Source of the DNA: an uncultured Eubacteriales bacterium
GTDB taxonomy: Bacteria > Bacillota > Clostridia > Oscillospirales > CAG-272
DNA length: 64,000 bases
Direction of reading: 5' to 3'
NCBI GenBank assembly: GCA_934394585.1
Contig: CAKRQU010000002.1
Location: 52,093 to 116,092, forward strand
Shown: piece by piece, positions 40,473 through 50,267 of the stretch
Numbering within the stretch: the first letter of the stretch is position 1
How the letters are laid out: each line of letters starts with the position of its first letter
The notes under the pieces: generated by a model
The model's database searches: none
What the model was told of the DNA's origin: nothing
What the model saw: only the letters and a program-made list of their open reading frames with translations
Program-made: the position numbers and the translations under genes

Positions 40473-40589
40473 TTATATAAAATTTCTCCGAAATCAAATC
40501 AGCCGGATTTTCTCCGTTGCCCGCCGCACGCCGCGTGGAGGCTTTGATTTTGTGCGGCTTCCGACACGCTTTCGCGTGCCGGATTTCAA

Positions 40590-43500
40590 TTATTCCAGTA
40601 TAAGCTTGCCGTCCGCGCCGAACGTGTATGTTCCCGCGGGGAGGAGTTTATTTGTATATGTGATATGCTTTGTGCAGTTCTTCACCGCTGTGAGGGTAGC
40701 ACCGGAAATGTAATAATAGCTTCCGTCCGTATCCTTTACGAGACCTGCGTAAGTTGGTACATCATCCACATAGTAGCGGATTTCACCGTCGGCGTCTTTT
40801 ACTATGCCCTGCTTCATCACCATCTTGCCGTCCGCGCCGAACGTATATGTTCCTGCGGGCAGGAGTCTGTTTGTATAAGTGATATACTTCGAGCAGTTCT
40901 TCACCGCCGTGAGAGTAGCGCCGGAAATGTAATAGTAGTTTCCGTCCGTATCCTTTACGAGACCTGCGTAAGTGGGTACATCGTCCACATAGTAGCGGAT
41001 TTCACCGTCGGCGTCTTTTACTATGCCCTGTTTCATCACCATCTTGCCGTCCGCGCCGAACGTGTATGTTCCCGCGGGCAGGAGTCTGTTTGTATAAGTG
41101 ATATACTTCGAGCAGTTCTTCACCGCCGTGAGAGTAGCGCCGGAAATGTAATAGTAGTTTCCGTCCGTATCCTTTACGAGACCTGCGTAAGTGGGTACAT
41201 CGTCCACATAGTAGCGGATTTCACCGTCGGCGTCTTTTACTATGCCCTGTTTCATCACCATCTTGCCGTCCGCGCCGAACGTGTATGTTCCCGCGGGCAG
41301 GAGTCTGTTTGTATAAGTGATATACTTCGAGCAGTTCTTCACCGCCGTGAGAGTAGCGCCGGAAATGTAATAGTAGTTTCCGTCCGTATCCTTTACGAGA
41401 CCTGCGTAAGTGGGTACATCGTCCACATAGTAGCGGATTTCACCGTCGGCGTCTTTTACTATGCCCTGTTTCATCACCATCTTGCCGTCCGCGCCGAACG
41501 TGTATGTTCCCGCGGGCAGGAGTCTGTTTGTATAAGTGATATACTTCGAGCAGTTCTTCACCGCCGTGAGAGTAGCGCCGGAAATGTAATAGTAGCTGCC
41601 GTCCGTATCCTTTACCAGACCCGCGTAAGTGGGTACATCGTCCACATAGTAGCGGACTTCGCCATCGGCGTCTTTTACTATGCCCTGTTTCATCACCATT
41701 CTGCCGTCCGCGCCGAACGTGTATGTTCCTGCGGGGAGAAGCTTATTTGTATATGTTATATGCTTTGTGCAGTTCTTTACGGCTCTGAAATCGTTTCCGC
41801 TGATATAGAGATATCTGCCGTCGGCATCTTTTACCAGACCCGCATAAACAGCCATGCCGTCGTTTGCATAATAGATATCGCCGTTTGCCATGGTTACCAC
41901 GCCGGTAGCCGTGGTTTTGCCTATCAGCACGCCGTCGGCTGTAAACTCATATATACCGGGGGCTTTTCCCGCGGATTCATAGAGAGCCGCAGTGCCTTCA
42001 GTGCGATAGCCTGCCGTATCGAAATTATATGTTTTGCCGTCTATCACTTTCCAAGCGGCATATCCGGCAAAGGACGCTCTGTAATAATCGGGACCGTAGT
42101 AATATCTGTATCCGGTGGCGTTATGATACCACATACCGGAAACGAGTTTGCCGTTTGATTCAAATGTGAATGTCACTCTGCCGTTGTTGAAAGATTCGAC
42201 ATTTGTCTTTGTATGCGGATCGAAATAATACCATGCGTCGTCTATCTGCTTCCAGCCTTCGGAAAGAACGCCTATCTGCGAATAGCTGTATTTGCCGTCT
42301 GTCTCGATAAGACCCGTGTATTTTATTCTGCCCGCGCAGACGCCGTCGGTACCGAAATCGTAATAGAAACCTTCTATTTTCTGAATTCCGTTGAGCTTTT
42401 TGCCGTTCAGATAGTAGGAATCATTTACCCATCCGTCGGAAACGGCAACGCCGTTCACATAGGTTTTGCCGTCTGTCCAGAGACCGCTGAAGATATCTCC
42501 GCATTCGCCGCATCTGAGAATACCGTCTGTGATTGCATAGCTGTGTCCTTTTGCCTCGAGCGTAGTGCCCCAATCCACCACGGAATTGCATACGTCGCAG
42601 AATGTTCTGCCTGTATATCCGCTTTCCGTGCAGGTAGCGGCTTTATCTTCCACAGCATGTGCGGAATGTATGTGACCGCCGTCCCATGCATTGAAATAAG
42701 CCTTGCCTTCGGCAGTGGATATCATATCCTTTGCCATTTTGTACATTTCGGTATCCACCTGCGGACCTTCGCCCGAGAATGTATCGGTTGTTCCGTCCGT
42801 AAATACCACTATGCCGCGGTCTATTTCCATGCTGATATCGACGGGCCAGAATTCTTTCATGCTTTTGAACTGAGCATAAGTGAAAGCTTCGCTTCCCTTC
42901 TTTGTTCCGCTCGTGTAGGTATAGCCTGTTTTCAGCTCCCATGTACGTATCGGGAGAGAAGCGAGAACGGCTTCGCCCGTGCTGTCGTTTTCGCCTGTGC
43001 GCGTGATTGTTATCGTGGCTATATTTTCATCGTCCTGTATGGAGTAGGAAGCGGTGAAGCCTTTTGCCGTCGTAAGATGGGCGAGCTCCCATCTGCTCAT
43101 ATTGTTGAGGTCGATATCTACCGTAACGCTCTGCACCTTTTCTATATCAGTGGCGACCACATCGACATACCATACGGAGCCGAGTTTTATTTTATCCAGA
43201 GAAGGATCGTGAGCCACTACCTTTACAGTGGATTTTCCGGAGCCGGCATTTACATTTACCGTGCGTATCACAGAAGCATAATTGCCCTGATTGTCGCATA
43301 CGGAAAATTTGATATGGTGCAATCCGTCCGCCAGCACAACATCGGAAACAGACATCACGCCGTCCTTGAATGTGCAGGGGAATTCCACGCCGTCTATATA
43401 TGCCTTTGCCGTAGCGGCATTGATACCCGTGAAGTTAGTTTTGCTTGTATTGTCGGCAACTTTCACGCCGAAGCTGAGAGTATTGTCGCTGACAGTCTGA

Positions 43501-45656
43501 CCGTTCAGCGAAGCGGCATCGGACATGGAAGGCGTAGCATAAGTCACGTCGCCGAATACGGGCGCTTCTCTGTCGTCCACCGCATCGGAATAGTCCACCG
43601 TGATATCGTCCACATACATCACGTATCTGCCGTTATAGGATTTGTGCTGATTGTAATAGTAACCGTAGCTTGCGCCGTCGCGGTCGGAAATGTAAAACTG
43701 TACGATATAGCCCTTATGCAGATAAAGTCCCGCATAAGCATTGAGATCTATCGAAAGATAGTGCCAGCCGGGCTCGCTATACTGATTTACAAATCCCGTA
43801 GTGGAAGCGACACCGTCCGCGAGCGTATTTGTGATCAGGGAATCCCCCTTGACGTATTCGCCGGCATCGTTTTTGACGAGAGGAAATACTGTGTAGCGAA
43901 TCCAAGTGGAAACATCCTCGTCGGAAATATAAATCCACATGCCGAGTCTTGTGGCGTTTTCAAAGGTTTTCTCGTCTCCGTTGTAAAGCAGAGCTGTCAT
44001 CATATAGCCGGATTCCAGCGAATTGCCGTAATTTATATCAAGCGCCATGGCACCGTTTCCGCTGTGAACTTTGCCGGTCGCCGATGTCACATGATATACT
44101 CTTCCTTCGGGAAGCGTATAATTGTACGGTTCATAGCTGAGTACAAAATCGCTGACATTTCCGTCCTCGAAATCGAATATCACTTCGCTGCCTTTGCCGA
44201 GAGATATCTGCGATACCGCGGTAACATCCGTGCCGATAAATTTTGCCGTGATCGTGCTGGATGTGCCGCTGTCGGCAGCGGTGAAAGTAAGTCCGTTTAC
44301 CGTACCGACAGTATTGTCGGAAAGCGTGAATGCAATATCGGAAGCTTTGAATTTGACTGTATTGAGCCCGTAAGTGGCTGTGAGCGAGAGAGCAACCGTT
44401 TTTCCGAAAGGAACAGTCATTTTTGCGCTGTTGAAAGCGATGCTCTGCGGAATAACGCAATGAACCGTGAGCGAGCCGACTTCTTTTCCGTCGTACATGG
44501 CGGTGACGGTAACATCGCCTGCCGCAGTCGCCGTGAGGACACCGTTTTCATAAGTGCCGTTTGTCGTCACATAAGAAATATCATCGGGTATGGCAGCCGA
44601 TGTGCCCGCAGGGGAAACGCCTGCCACCGTCACATTAACGGATGTGCCGGGAGTGATGTATTCTTCCTCCGCACCCATGGTGACATGGTCGAAAGAATTT
44701 GAGGGAACCGCCGTGGAAGCGATGATGAGACCCGAGGAAATAGAGCGCTCGGAACCGTCGGAGGGACGGTTTATAACTTCCACTTCATCGGAACCTTCCG
44801 GACGGGAAGCAAATGTTGTGGAGCCGCCGCCGTCGAGATTTATCGCCGCGACGCAGCCTGCCTCGAGCATTATCTGCGCCAGCTCATGCATGGAACCGCC
44901 GCAGGAAAAAGGCTCCTGACGTCCGTCGAGGACCATCATCACTACCTTGCCCTCGGCTGTTATACCCACGCATGTGCGGGAATGTCTGTCTGTATTGTAA
45001 GAACCGGATGCACCTGCCGTTACGTCCTTGCCGTCGCGGACGAGCCACTGAGAGCCTGCCGCAGCCTGCCATATCGTGCTGTTGCCGTTTTCATCCACAT
45101 AATTGCCGATGTTTTTGGCATAGTCGATAACTGCGGTTTTGCCGTCCTTCAGTATGGCAAAGAAATTGTCGTAGCTTACCGTGCCGAATGATACGCCGTC
45201 GATATATGTAATGCCGATGGGTTGTCCCGTCTGCATATTATAGAAGGAGGCATTCACGCCCGCCACTACATTATAATATTCGCTGATAAAATTCGGATCG
45301 TCGGGATTGCTGTACTTTTTATTTGCGTAAGCAATCTGCGCTGTCAGCTTGTCCATACCCATGGTGCCGTTTTCGTGCTGCTTGAGATAAGATGTCTGGA
45401 CGAAAACATCGTCGCGGGTGATGTCCGCGGTGGCAACATAGTAAACCATCTGCTTGCCGTCGGAGGCATAAGCATAATTGATATACTGTTCCACACCGGG
45501 AGCGAGCTGAGACGGTGTACTTTTAAATACATCGTGTGTTTCCGATTCAAAATCTCTGTTGTATGCCGCAAATAAGCCGAGAGGCAGTAATCCCGCAAGC
45601 ATGGCAACACAGAGAATGAGAGCCGGAAGCTTTTTCAGTGAATTTCTGAATTTCAT
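40590..45656 (-). CDS. giant secreted phosphodiester glycosidase with cell-wall-binding repeats
   Basis: About 1688 residues from ATG 45656 (AAGGAGA upstream), with a signal peptide. Residues of about 70-330 are a NAGPA-type phosphodiester glycosidase domain (VVAGVNASFYNM, GITAEGKVVMMVLDGRQ, AAINLDGGGSTTF). Then come Ig-like domains, a lectin/CBM-like domain (about 500-690), a further Ig-like and a cohesin-like region (about 810-960), a CxxC..CxxC segment, and about 600 residues of choline-binding-type repeats (EGWKQIDDAWYYFD, then 73-residue units). NAGPA enzymes cleave sugar-1-phosphodiesters, which fits a neighbour of LicD in a glycan locus. Confidence 0.88.
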   Translation of the reverse strand: MKFRNSLKKLPALILCVAMLAGLLPLGLFAAYNRDFESETHDVFKSTPSQLAPGVEQYINYAYASDGKQMVYYVATADITRDDVFVQTSYLKQHENGTMGMDKLTAQIAYANKKYSNPDDPNFISEYYNVVAGVNASFYNMQTGQPIGITYIDGVSFGTVSYDNFFAILKDGKTAVIDYAKNIGNYVDENGNSTIWQAAAGSQWLVRDGKDVTAGASGSYNTDRHSRTCVGITAEGKVVMMVLDGRQEPFSCGGSMHELAQIMLEAGCVAAINLDGGGSTTFASRPEGSDEVEVINRPSDGSERSISSGLIIASTAVPSNSFDHVTMGAEEEYITPGTSVNVTVAGVSPAGTSAAIPDDISYVTTNGTYENGVLTATAAGDVTVTAMYDGKEVGSLTVHCVIPQSIAFNSAKMTVPFGKTVALSLTATYGLNTVKFKASDIAFTLSDNTVGTVNGLTFTAADSGTSSTITAKFIGTDVTAVSQISLGKGSEVIFDFEDGNVSDFVLSYEPYNYTLPEGRVYHVTSATGKVHSGNGAMALDINYGNSLESGYMMTALLYNGDEKTFENATRLGMWIYISDEDVSTWIRYTVFPLVKNDAGEYVKGDSLITNTLADGVASTTGFVNQYSEPGWHYLSIDLNAYAGLYLHKGYIVQFYISDRDGASYGYYYNQHKSYNGRYVMYVDDITVDYSDAVDDREAPVFGDVTYATPSMSDAASLNGQTVSDNTLSFGVKVADNTSKTNFTGINAATAKAYIDGVEFPCTFKDGVMSVSDVVLADGLHHIKFSVCDNQGNYASVIRTVNVNAGSGKSTVKVVAHDPSLDKIKLGSVWYVDVVATDIEKVQSVTVDIDLNNMSRWELAHLTTAKGFTASYSIQDDENIATITITRTGENDSTGEAVLASLPIRTWELKTGYTYTSGTKKGSEAFTYAQFKSMKEFWPVDISMEIDRGIVVFTDGTTDTFSGEGPQVDTEMYKMAKDMISTAEGKAYFNAWDGGHIHSAHAVEDKAATCTESGYTGRTFCDVCNSVVDWGTTLEAKGHSYAITDGILRCGECGDIFSGLWTDGKTYVNGVAVSDGWVNDSYYLNGKKLNGIQKIEGFYYDFGTDGVCAGRIKYTGLIETDGKYSYSQIGVLSEGWKQIDDAWYYFDPHTKTNVESFNNGRVTFTFESNGKLVSGMWYHNATGYRYYYGPDYYRASFAGYAAWKVIDGKTYNFDTAGYRTEGTAALYESAGKAPGIYEFTADGVLIGKTTATGVVTMANGDIYYANDGMAVYAGLVKDADGRYLYISGNDFRAVKNCTKHITYTNKLLPAGTYTFGADGRMVMKQGIVKDADGEVRYYVDDVPTYAGLVKDTDGSYYYISGATLTAVKNCSKYITYTNRLLPAGTYTFGADGKMVMKQGIVKDADGEIRYYVDDVPTYAGLVKDTDGNYYYISGATLTAVKNCSKYITYTNRLLPAGTYTFGADGKMVMKQGIVKDADGEIRYYVDDVPTYAGLVKDTDGNYYYISGATLTAVKNCSKYITYTNRLLPAGTYTFGADGKMVMKQGIVKDADGEIRYYVDDVPTYAGLVKDTDGNYYYISGATLTAVKNCSKYITYTNRLLPAGTYTFGADGKMVMKQGIVKDADGEIRYYVDDVPTYAGLVKDTDGSYYYISGATLTAVKNCTKHITYTNKLLPAGTYTFGADGKLILE
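40610..41830 (-). repeat. 219-bp coding tandem repeats in the wall-binding region
   Basis: Six units with a period of 219 bp (73 codons); matching points lie at 40684, 40903, 41122, 41341, 41560 and, more diverged, 41779. The four central units are almost identical in DNA, including silent positions, indicating recent expansion. Each encodes two wall-binding-like motifs (DGNYYYISG.. and GEIRYYVDD..). Confidence 0.93.
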
Positions 45657-45727
45657 TTTCTTCTCCTTGTTTTTTTGGAATTTTAAATTTTTATATAAAC
45701 GCCGCGATGGGCGGTTATACCGTTTTT

Positions 45728-46570
45728 TTACTTTTTGTATTTTTCTTTCGCTCCTGAATGCTTTGTATAATCCGTATACGGGCGCGAAAGATCGCATACG
45801 GTGTAGTAATGGTGACCCTTTTGGGCTTCTATCGGAATATCGGCGCGCCAGTTTCCGTATTTCTGCGAGAGATATTCGTCATATCTCTCGGGTATGCGAA
45901 CAGTAAGCCCCTCAAAGTGCGCTTCCGCGCCTTTTCCGTACTGCTCACGTGGGGCGTATTCCAGCTTTCCCTGCCAGTTTCCGTGATTGCACCATACTGC
46001 GCTTTTGTCGCTGGGATATTTTGATATCTCTGCTTCGAGGCGACGGGCAAATTCCGCGCTTTTCCCGCGAAAGCCGATCAGCCTTTGCACCCGTGCGAGA
46101 AGTGCCGCTTTTTTGGAATACCGCACGGAAAAGCAACACAGAGTTTTCATCGCGAATTTTCTTTTTTCGCGCTCTGTGCGCGCTTTTTCCTTTTCGATTT
46201 CCGGATAGCCGTCCAGCGGAAATACATCTATGTAAACGCCGTGGCAGATATCCAGCTCCGCCATGCTTTTTTCTATATACGTGGTGCGCGTATCGCGTAT
46301 TTTGGAAAATATCATCGGAAAGGCGGGGTCTGTCCTGTAATTCTGCAAAAAGCAGTACCCGGGCAGAAACTCCTTTGCCCTGCGGCAGAATATTTCGTAA
46401 TCGGCGCGCGGCAGAGCCACGTCTATATCATCGTCCCACGGGATAAACCCGCCGTATTTTGCCGCCCCGAGCGCGGAACCGCATACGAGAAAATACGTCA
46501 GCCCCAGCTTTTCGCATACATTTATGAAATTTTCCAAGAGACAAAGCTCGGTGCGCTGCAAATCATTCAT
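45728..46570 (-). CDS. licD: LicD-family phosphotransferase
   Basis: A 280-residue LicD protein: LTYFLVCGSALGAAKYGGFIPWDDDIDVALPRADYE carries the nucleotidyltransferase-like DDDID metal motif, and GVYIDVFPLDGYP and KYGNWR are later family marks. LicD proteins transfer phosphocholine or similar phospho-groups onto surface glycans. The start is the ATG at 46570, overlapping the previous stop; a longer frame begins inside that gene. Immediately followed by the phosphodiester glycosidase gene. Confidence 0.9.
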   Translation of the reverse strand: MNDLQRTELCLLENFINVCEKLGLTYFLVCGSALGAAKYGGFIPWDDDIDVALPRADYEIFCRRAKEFLPGYCFLQNYRTDPAFPMIFSKIRDTRTTYIEKSMAELDICHGVYIDVFPLDGYPEIEKEKARTEREKRKFAMKTLCCFSVRYSKKAALLARVQRLIGFRGKSAEFARRLEAEISKYPSDKSAVWCNHGNWQGKLEYAPREQYGKGAEAHFEGLTVRIPERYDEYLSQKYGNWRADIPIEAQKGHHYYTVCDLSRPYTDYTKHSGAKEKYKK

Positions 46571-47759
46571 TATATAAATCTCCGTACAATTCAATATACT
46601 CCGCAAAACGTGCGTCGCCGTCAAACCTGCGTGCATTTCCGACGCAGTCGCTTTTTTTGAAAATTTTATTTTCGCAGGCGTTTTTTATCGCCGCTGCAAA
46701 GGCGGAAATATCATCCCGCGCGACCGCTATTCCGCTTTTTTCGTCTATGCACTCGGGACTCCCGCCCGAATCGAAAGTCACTACGGGGATGCCGCAGGCA
46801 TTTGCCTCGGCATTTACCAGACCGAGAACTTCGTCCCTCGTGGGATTTGCGAAAACATCCGCTCCGCGATAAATCGCGGCGAGCGCCTCGCGGCTCTCCG
46901 TGCGGCGTATTTTTATTATGCTCTCCGGCAGTTCTTTTTCCGTATATTCGTCCGTTCCCACGGCGACCACTCTGTATTTTTCGCCGAGAAGCTCCGGCAG
47001 GCGGGCGAAAATATCGATTCCCTTTCGCCTGCTCCACGGAGAAGCCACTCCGAGCACGGTATATCTGCCTTCCTCTCTGCGCGCTTCCCCCTCCGCCCTG
47101 AAAACGGAAAGGTCTATCCCGTTGTATATCACGCGGGAAGGATATGCGCAGAGAAACGATTTTTCAAGCTCGCCCGCAAGCCAGCGCGAGGGGCATACGA
47201 ATGTGATATCCAGCCCGTCGCCGTAAAGGCGCTTTTTCATTTCGAAAAGCTCCGCGCTCCTGTCCCTGCTCGCCGCGGGATATTCCCCGTATTGCGGGCA
47301 GTCACCGCAGCCTTTTTCCCATTTACGGCAATCTGCCATGCAGAAATACGGGCAATGCCCCGTAAAAGCCCAGCAGTCGTGCAGAGTCCAAACGGTTTTT
47401 ATCCGCGCCTTTTTCAGCCATCCGAAGAAAATCGGCAGGTTTATCACGCTGTTGTGCAGATTGTGCAGGTGTATTATATCGGGCGACACATTTTCTATTT
47501 TCCGTATCAGGCTGTGCGTAGCCATGCGCGCAGCCTTTCCGTCATATCCCGTGATGTAGGCTATCCTCGAAGATGCGGCAACGGAAAGCCACGGACCGAA
47601 AAAGTAATGCCCTTCCGTATTTTTCATGCCGAGCGTATCGCGCGATCGCGGAGAAGCCGTCACTGCCTCTATCCCGTTTTTGCGGGCGAGCGCCGCGATG
47701 CCCTCCATTATGCCGCCGGTACTTCCGCCGCGGCATGAATTTATTTCGAATATTTTCAA
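46563..47759 (-). CDS. glycosyltransferase family 4
   Basis: A 398-residue GT-B enzyme. N-terminal acceptor domain with NSCRGGSTGGI and the TVWTLHDCWAFTGHCPYF block with a Cys-rich loop (CRKWEKGCGDCPQ), and C-terminal donor domain with GVASPWSRRKGIDI and the EX7E-like FANPTRDEVLGLVNAEANACGIPVV. It closely resembles the protein at 50268-51467. The start appears to be TTG 47759, overlapping the polymerase stop. Confidence 0.87.
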   Translation of the reverse strand: MKIFEINSCRGGSTGGIMEGIAALARKNGIEAVTASPRSRDTLGMKNTEGHYFFGPWLSVAASSRIAYITGYDGKAARMATHSLIRKIENVSPDIIHLHNLHNSVINLPIFFGWLKKARIKTVWTLHDCWAFTGHCPYFCMADCRKWEKGCGDCPQYGEYPAASRDRSAELFEMKKRLYGDGLDITFVCPSRWLAGELEKSFLCAYPSRVIYNGIDLSVFRAEGEARREEGRYTVLGVASPWSRRKGIDIFARLPELLGEKYRVVAVGTDEYTEKELPESIIKIRRTESREALAAIYRGADVFANPTRDEVLGLVNAEANACGIPVVTFDSGGSPECIDEKSGIAVARDDISAFAAAIKNACENKIFKKSDCVGNARRFDGDARFAEYIELYGDLYNE

Positions 47760-49060
47760 ATGCGGGTACCGACCTCTCTTTTGCCGAATCCGTAAAAACG
47801 CATCAGCAAAGCGATATAAAGCAATCTGAACCATACCTCCGACTGGATGAATATGCTCCAGCACGAGCTCATGGAAATGAAATAAATCGCCTCTGCCAGC
47901 AGGCATACATTCATATACGAAGCTTTTCTTTTTCCCGCGTCGTAAACCGCATTTGCTATCCCCGAAATAATGAGCGGAAATACCGCAAGCCCGAGATATC
48001 CCATATCGCGGAAATGATAATAAAACAGCGTCGGAAAAGCATTGAATTTTATTCCCGCTCCGATATAAATCGCATTGTCGAAAAGATTGTTTGCAAAAAC
48101 GGACGAAAGCAGCGGTACTGTACGCCCCGAAAGATAATAAAGGAAAATATTTATTATCTCGAAAAATCCGCGGAATGTCATCACGCCGAAAGTGCGGTCC
48201 GTAAGACCGAAGGTATGCGGATTTTGCAGAGCTTCATCGAAAATATGGATACCGCCGACAAAATAAGTTATACCGCCGCCGAGAAAATCGGTTTCGCCGT
48301 CATTGGTGCGCAGGGCTATATTGACAAAAGCAAAAACGACAGCCGCGAGTATCAGCAGATTTCGCTTTGCCGCACTTATCGGCGCCGCGCCTGTTTTTCT
48401 CTTTATGCGGGAATATATCACCAGAAAAACGATGAGCATATAGAATACGCTGAGGCGTCCGCCCGTGATAAGCGTTATCACCGCCATATTAATAAAAGAA
48501 ACGAGATAATATTTCTTTTTTATCGCCCCGTCGAGGGCAGCCACCGTTCCCACGATGAAATTTGCATAAGCAAACGGGAATATGCCGTAGGAAATATACA
48601 GCATACGCTCGAATGTGCTCATGAATGCGGAGCCGTCTTCATAAGTTCCGCTTGTGTATATCCTGCGGACAATATACCAGTTTCCGTCCAGTATATAAAC
48701 AAACATTCTGCTGAGCAGTACGAGAAGGAAAACGCTCACGATTATCTGGACGGCAAGAAAGCGCTTATTTGTCCTGTGAGCATCCGCATTTATCGCGCAG
48801 CTCTCCGCGCTTTTTTCCACGCGTTTTCTTTTTCCGAAATGAAGGAGGAGAAAACCGATATTATAGAAAATAATGCCTATCGTAAGTATAATATATACAT
48901 TGCTTTCCGGACGGAAAAGCCCCGCAATATTTATCGCGTCGAAAAGAAGCACAAGAAACCATATCCCGTTGAAAAAGCATCCGGGATAGAAAATATCTTT
49001 ATGCATCATATAGAAAAGAAAGGCAAAAACAAATGCCGTAAGTAAAGGTATAATATACAT
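47756..49060 (-). CDS. wzy: O-antigen/oligosaccharide polymerase (Wzy-like)
   Basis: A 434-residue membrane protein with about 11 to 12 hydrophobic helices and a large loop, LRTNDGETDFLGGGITYFVGGIHIFDEALQNP, resembling the oligosaccharide repeat-unit polymerases (Wzy/EpsG-like O-antigen polymerase family). Sequence conservation in this class is weak, so the call rests on topology, size and position inside a Wzx-type locus. Confidence 0.8.
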   Translation of the reverse strand: MYIIPLLTAFVFAFLFYMMHKDIFYPGCFFNGIWFLVLLFDAINIAGLFRPESNVYIILTIGIIFYNIGFLLLHFGKRKRVEKSAESCAINADAHRTNKRFLAVQIIVSVFLLVLLSRMFVYILDGNWYIVRRIYTSGTYEDGSAFMSTFERMLYISYGIFPFAYANFIVGTVAALDGAIKKKYYLVSFINMAVITLITGGRLSVFYMLIVFLVIYSRIKRKTGAAPISAAKRNLLILAAVVFAFVNIALRTNDGETDFLGGGITYFVGGIHIFDEALQNPHTFGLTDRTFGVMTFRGFFEIINIFLYYLSGRTVPLLSSVFANNLFDNAIYIGAGIKFNAFPTLFYYHFRDMGYLGLAVFPLIISGIANAVYDAGKRKASYMNVCLLAEAIYFISMSSCWSIFIQSEVWFRLLYIALLMRFYGFGKREVGTRI

Positions 49061-49075
49061 TTTCTGTTCCTTACA

Positions 49076-50242
49076 TCAGTTTTCTTTTATCAGCTTCAGT
49101 ATTTTTCCCGCCTGAGTGCGGCTGTTTTTTTCTTTTGCTATGAACTGCGCGGCGCGGCGCGCCTTTGATATGTAAAACCCGCTTTCGTCATTACATACTT
49201 TCTCTATCGCGCGCGCCATATCCCGCGCGGTATCTCCGTCTATATAATTTATATAGTCATCGTATTCCGCGGGAATGCCGTCGAGCCTGTATCCGAGAAA
49301 AGGCTTTCCGGAAGCGAGATATTCCATCGTTTTGGAGGGAAAGCTGTATTTCGTATATTCGCCGTGAGCGGGGCGCGGATTTATCAGCAGTGCCGCTTCA
49401 TCGCGCAGCTTTTCCACCTGCTCTTTCGGTATATAGCCGAGAAATTTTATGCGACAGTCCTTTTCAGCCGCTTTCTTTATTTCGGGCACGACATCGCCGT
49501 CGCCGCACAAAATAAGGCGGAAATCTTCATCTTTTATCTGCGAAAAAGCTGCCAGCAATGTTTTTATGCCGAATTTTTCATGCAGTGCACCGGCATAAAA
49601 TACGGTTTTTCCCGCGGGCTCGGTCGGCACGGGAATATCCCCGCCGTATATTCCTTCCACCACGGTATACGGGCGATCGCCCACGCAAAGAGGCTCGCGC
49701 ATCGCTTCCGTGAGCAAAACAAATCTGTCTGCACGCGCCATGGCGGAATATATCATTTTGTTGTTTACTTTGCGCATCAGCCTTTTTATCATACCTGTTT
49801 TGCCGAGGTCGTAATATTCGGGCAGATCCGTGACTATCAGCGTCACGGCACAGCTTTTGTCTATGTTTTTTACGGCGCGAAGAAACGGCATGTATGTCGA
49901 ATAAATCACTATTTCTTCATCGCGCAGAGAGGAAAGCAGACGTTTTATTTTTCTTTTGCGTGAAATCTGCTTCAGAAAAGGAATATTTATGCCGCCTATA
50001 TTTGTATGAACAGCGCCGCCGTATTCCCATTTCCCGCCTTTTATGAAAAGCCCGCGGTAATGTTTCGGGAAAGTGCCTACGGGAAGGCAGTTTATCAGGC
50101 GAACGTTTTCGCCGCAGGAAATAAGCCCGTCGATGCATCCCCACTGAAAGGAATTTATCTGATTTTGCATGAAGCCGCCGCGGCTTTTTCTGTATATTTC
50201 GGCTTCCGAGCCTTTCGGATAAAGCAGACTTAAAAATACCAC
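49076..50242 (-). CDS. glycosyltransferase family 4
   Basis: A 388-residue GT-B glycosyltransferase: AVTLIVTDLPEYYDLG, ARADRFVLLTEAMRE, VFYAGALHEKFGIKTLLAAF, LILCGDGD and KYSFPSKTMEYLASGKPFLGYRLDGIPAEYDD. The start is GTG 50242, 7 bp after AAAGGAGGG. Sugar specificity is not readable. Confidence 0.87.
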   Translation of the reverse strand: MVFLSLLYPKGSEAEIYRKSRGGFMQNQINSFQWGCIDGLISCGENVRLINCLPVGTFPKHYRGLFIKGGKWEYGGAVHTNIGGINIPFLKQISRKRKIKRLLSSLRDEEIVIYSTYMPFLRAVKNIDKSCAVTLIVTDLPEYYDLGKTGMIKRLMRKVNNKMIYSAMARADRFVLLTEAMREPLCVGDRPYTVVEGIYGGDIPVPTEPAGKTVFYAGALHEKFGIKTLLAAFSQIKDEDFRLILCGDGDVVPEIKKAAEKDCRIKFLGYIPKEQVEKLRDEAALLINPRPAHGEYTKYSFPSKTMEYLASGKPFLGYRLDGIPAEYDDYINYIDGDTARDMARAIEKVCNDESGFYISKARRAAQFIAKEKNSRTQAGKILKLIKEN

Positions 50243-50267
50243 CCGTTCACCCTCCTTTCCGTGAAAA

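Noticed and set aside
42213..44702. Long open frames (about 500 to 830 codons) on the plus strand opposite the giant glycosidase
   Set aside because: They mirror the 73-residue repeat and Ig-like coding region of the minus strand, have no start signals and no recognisable domains.
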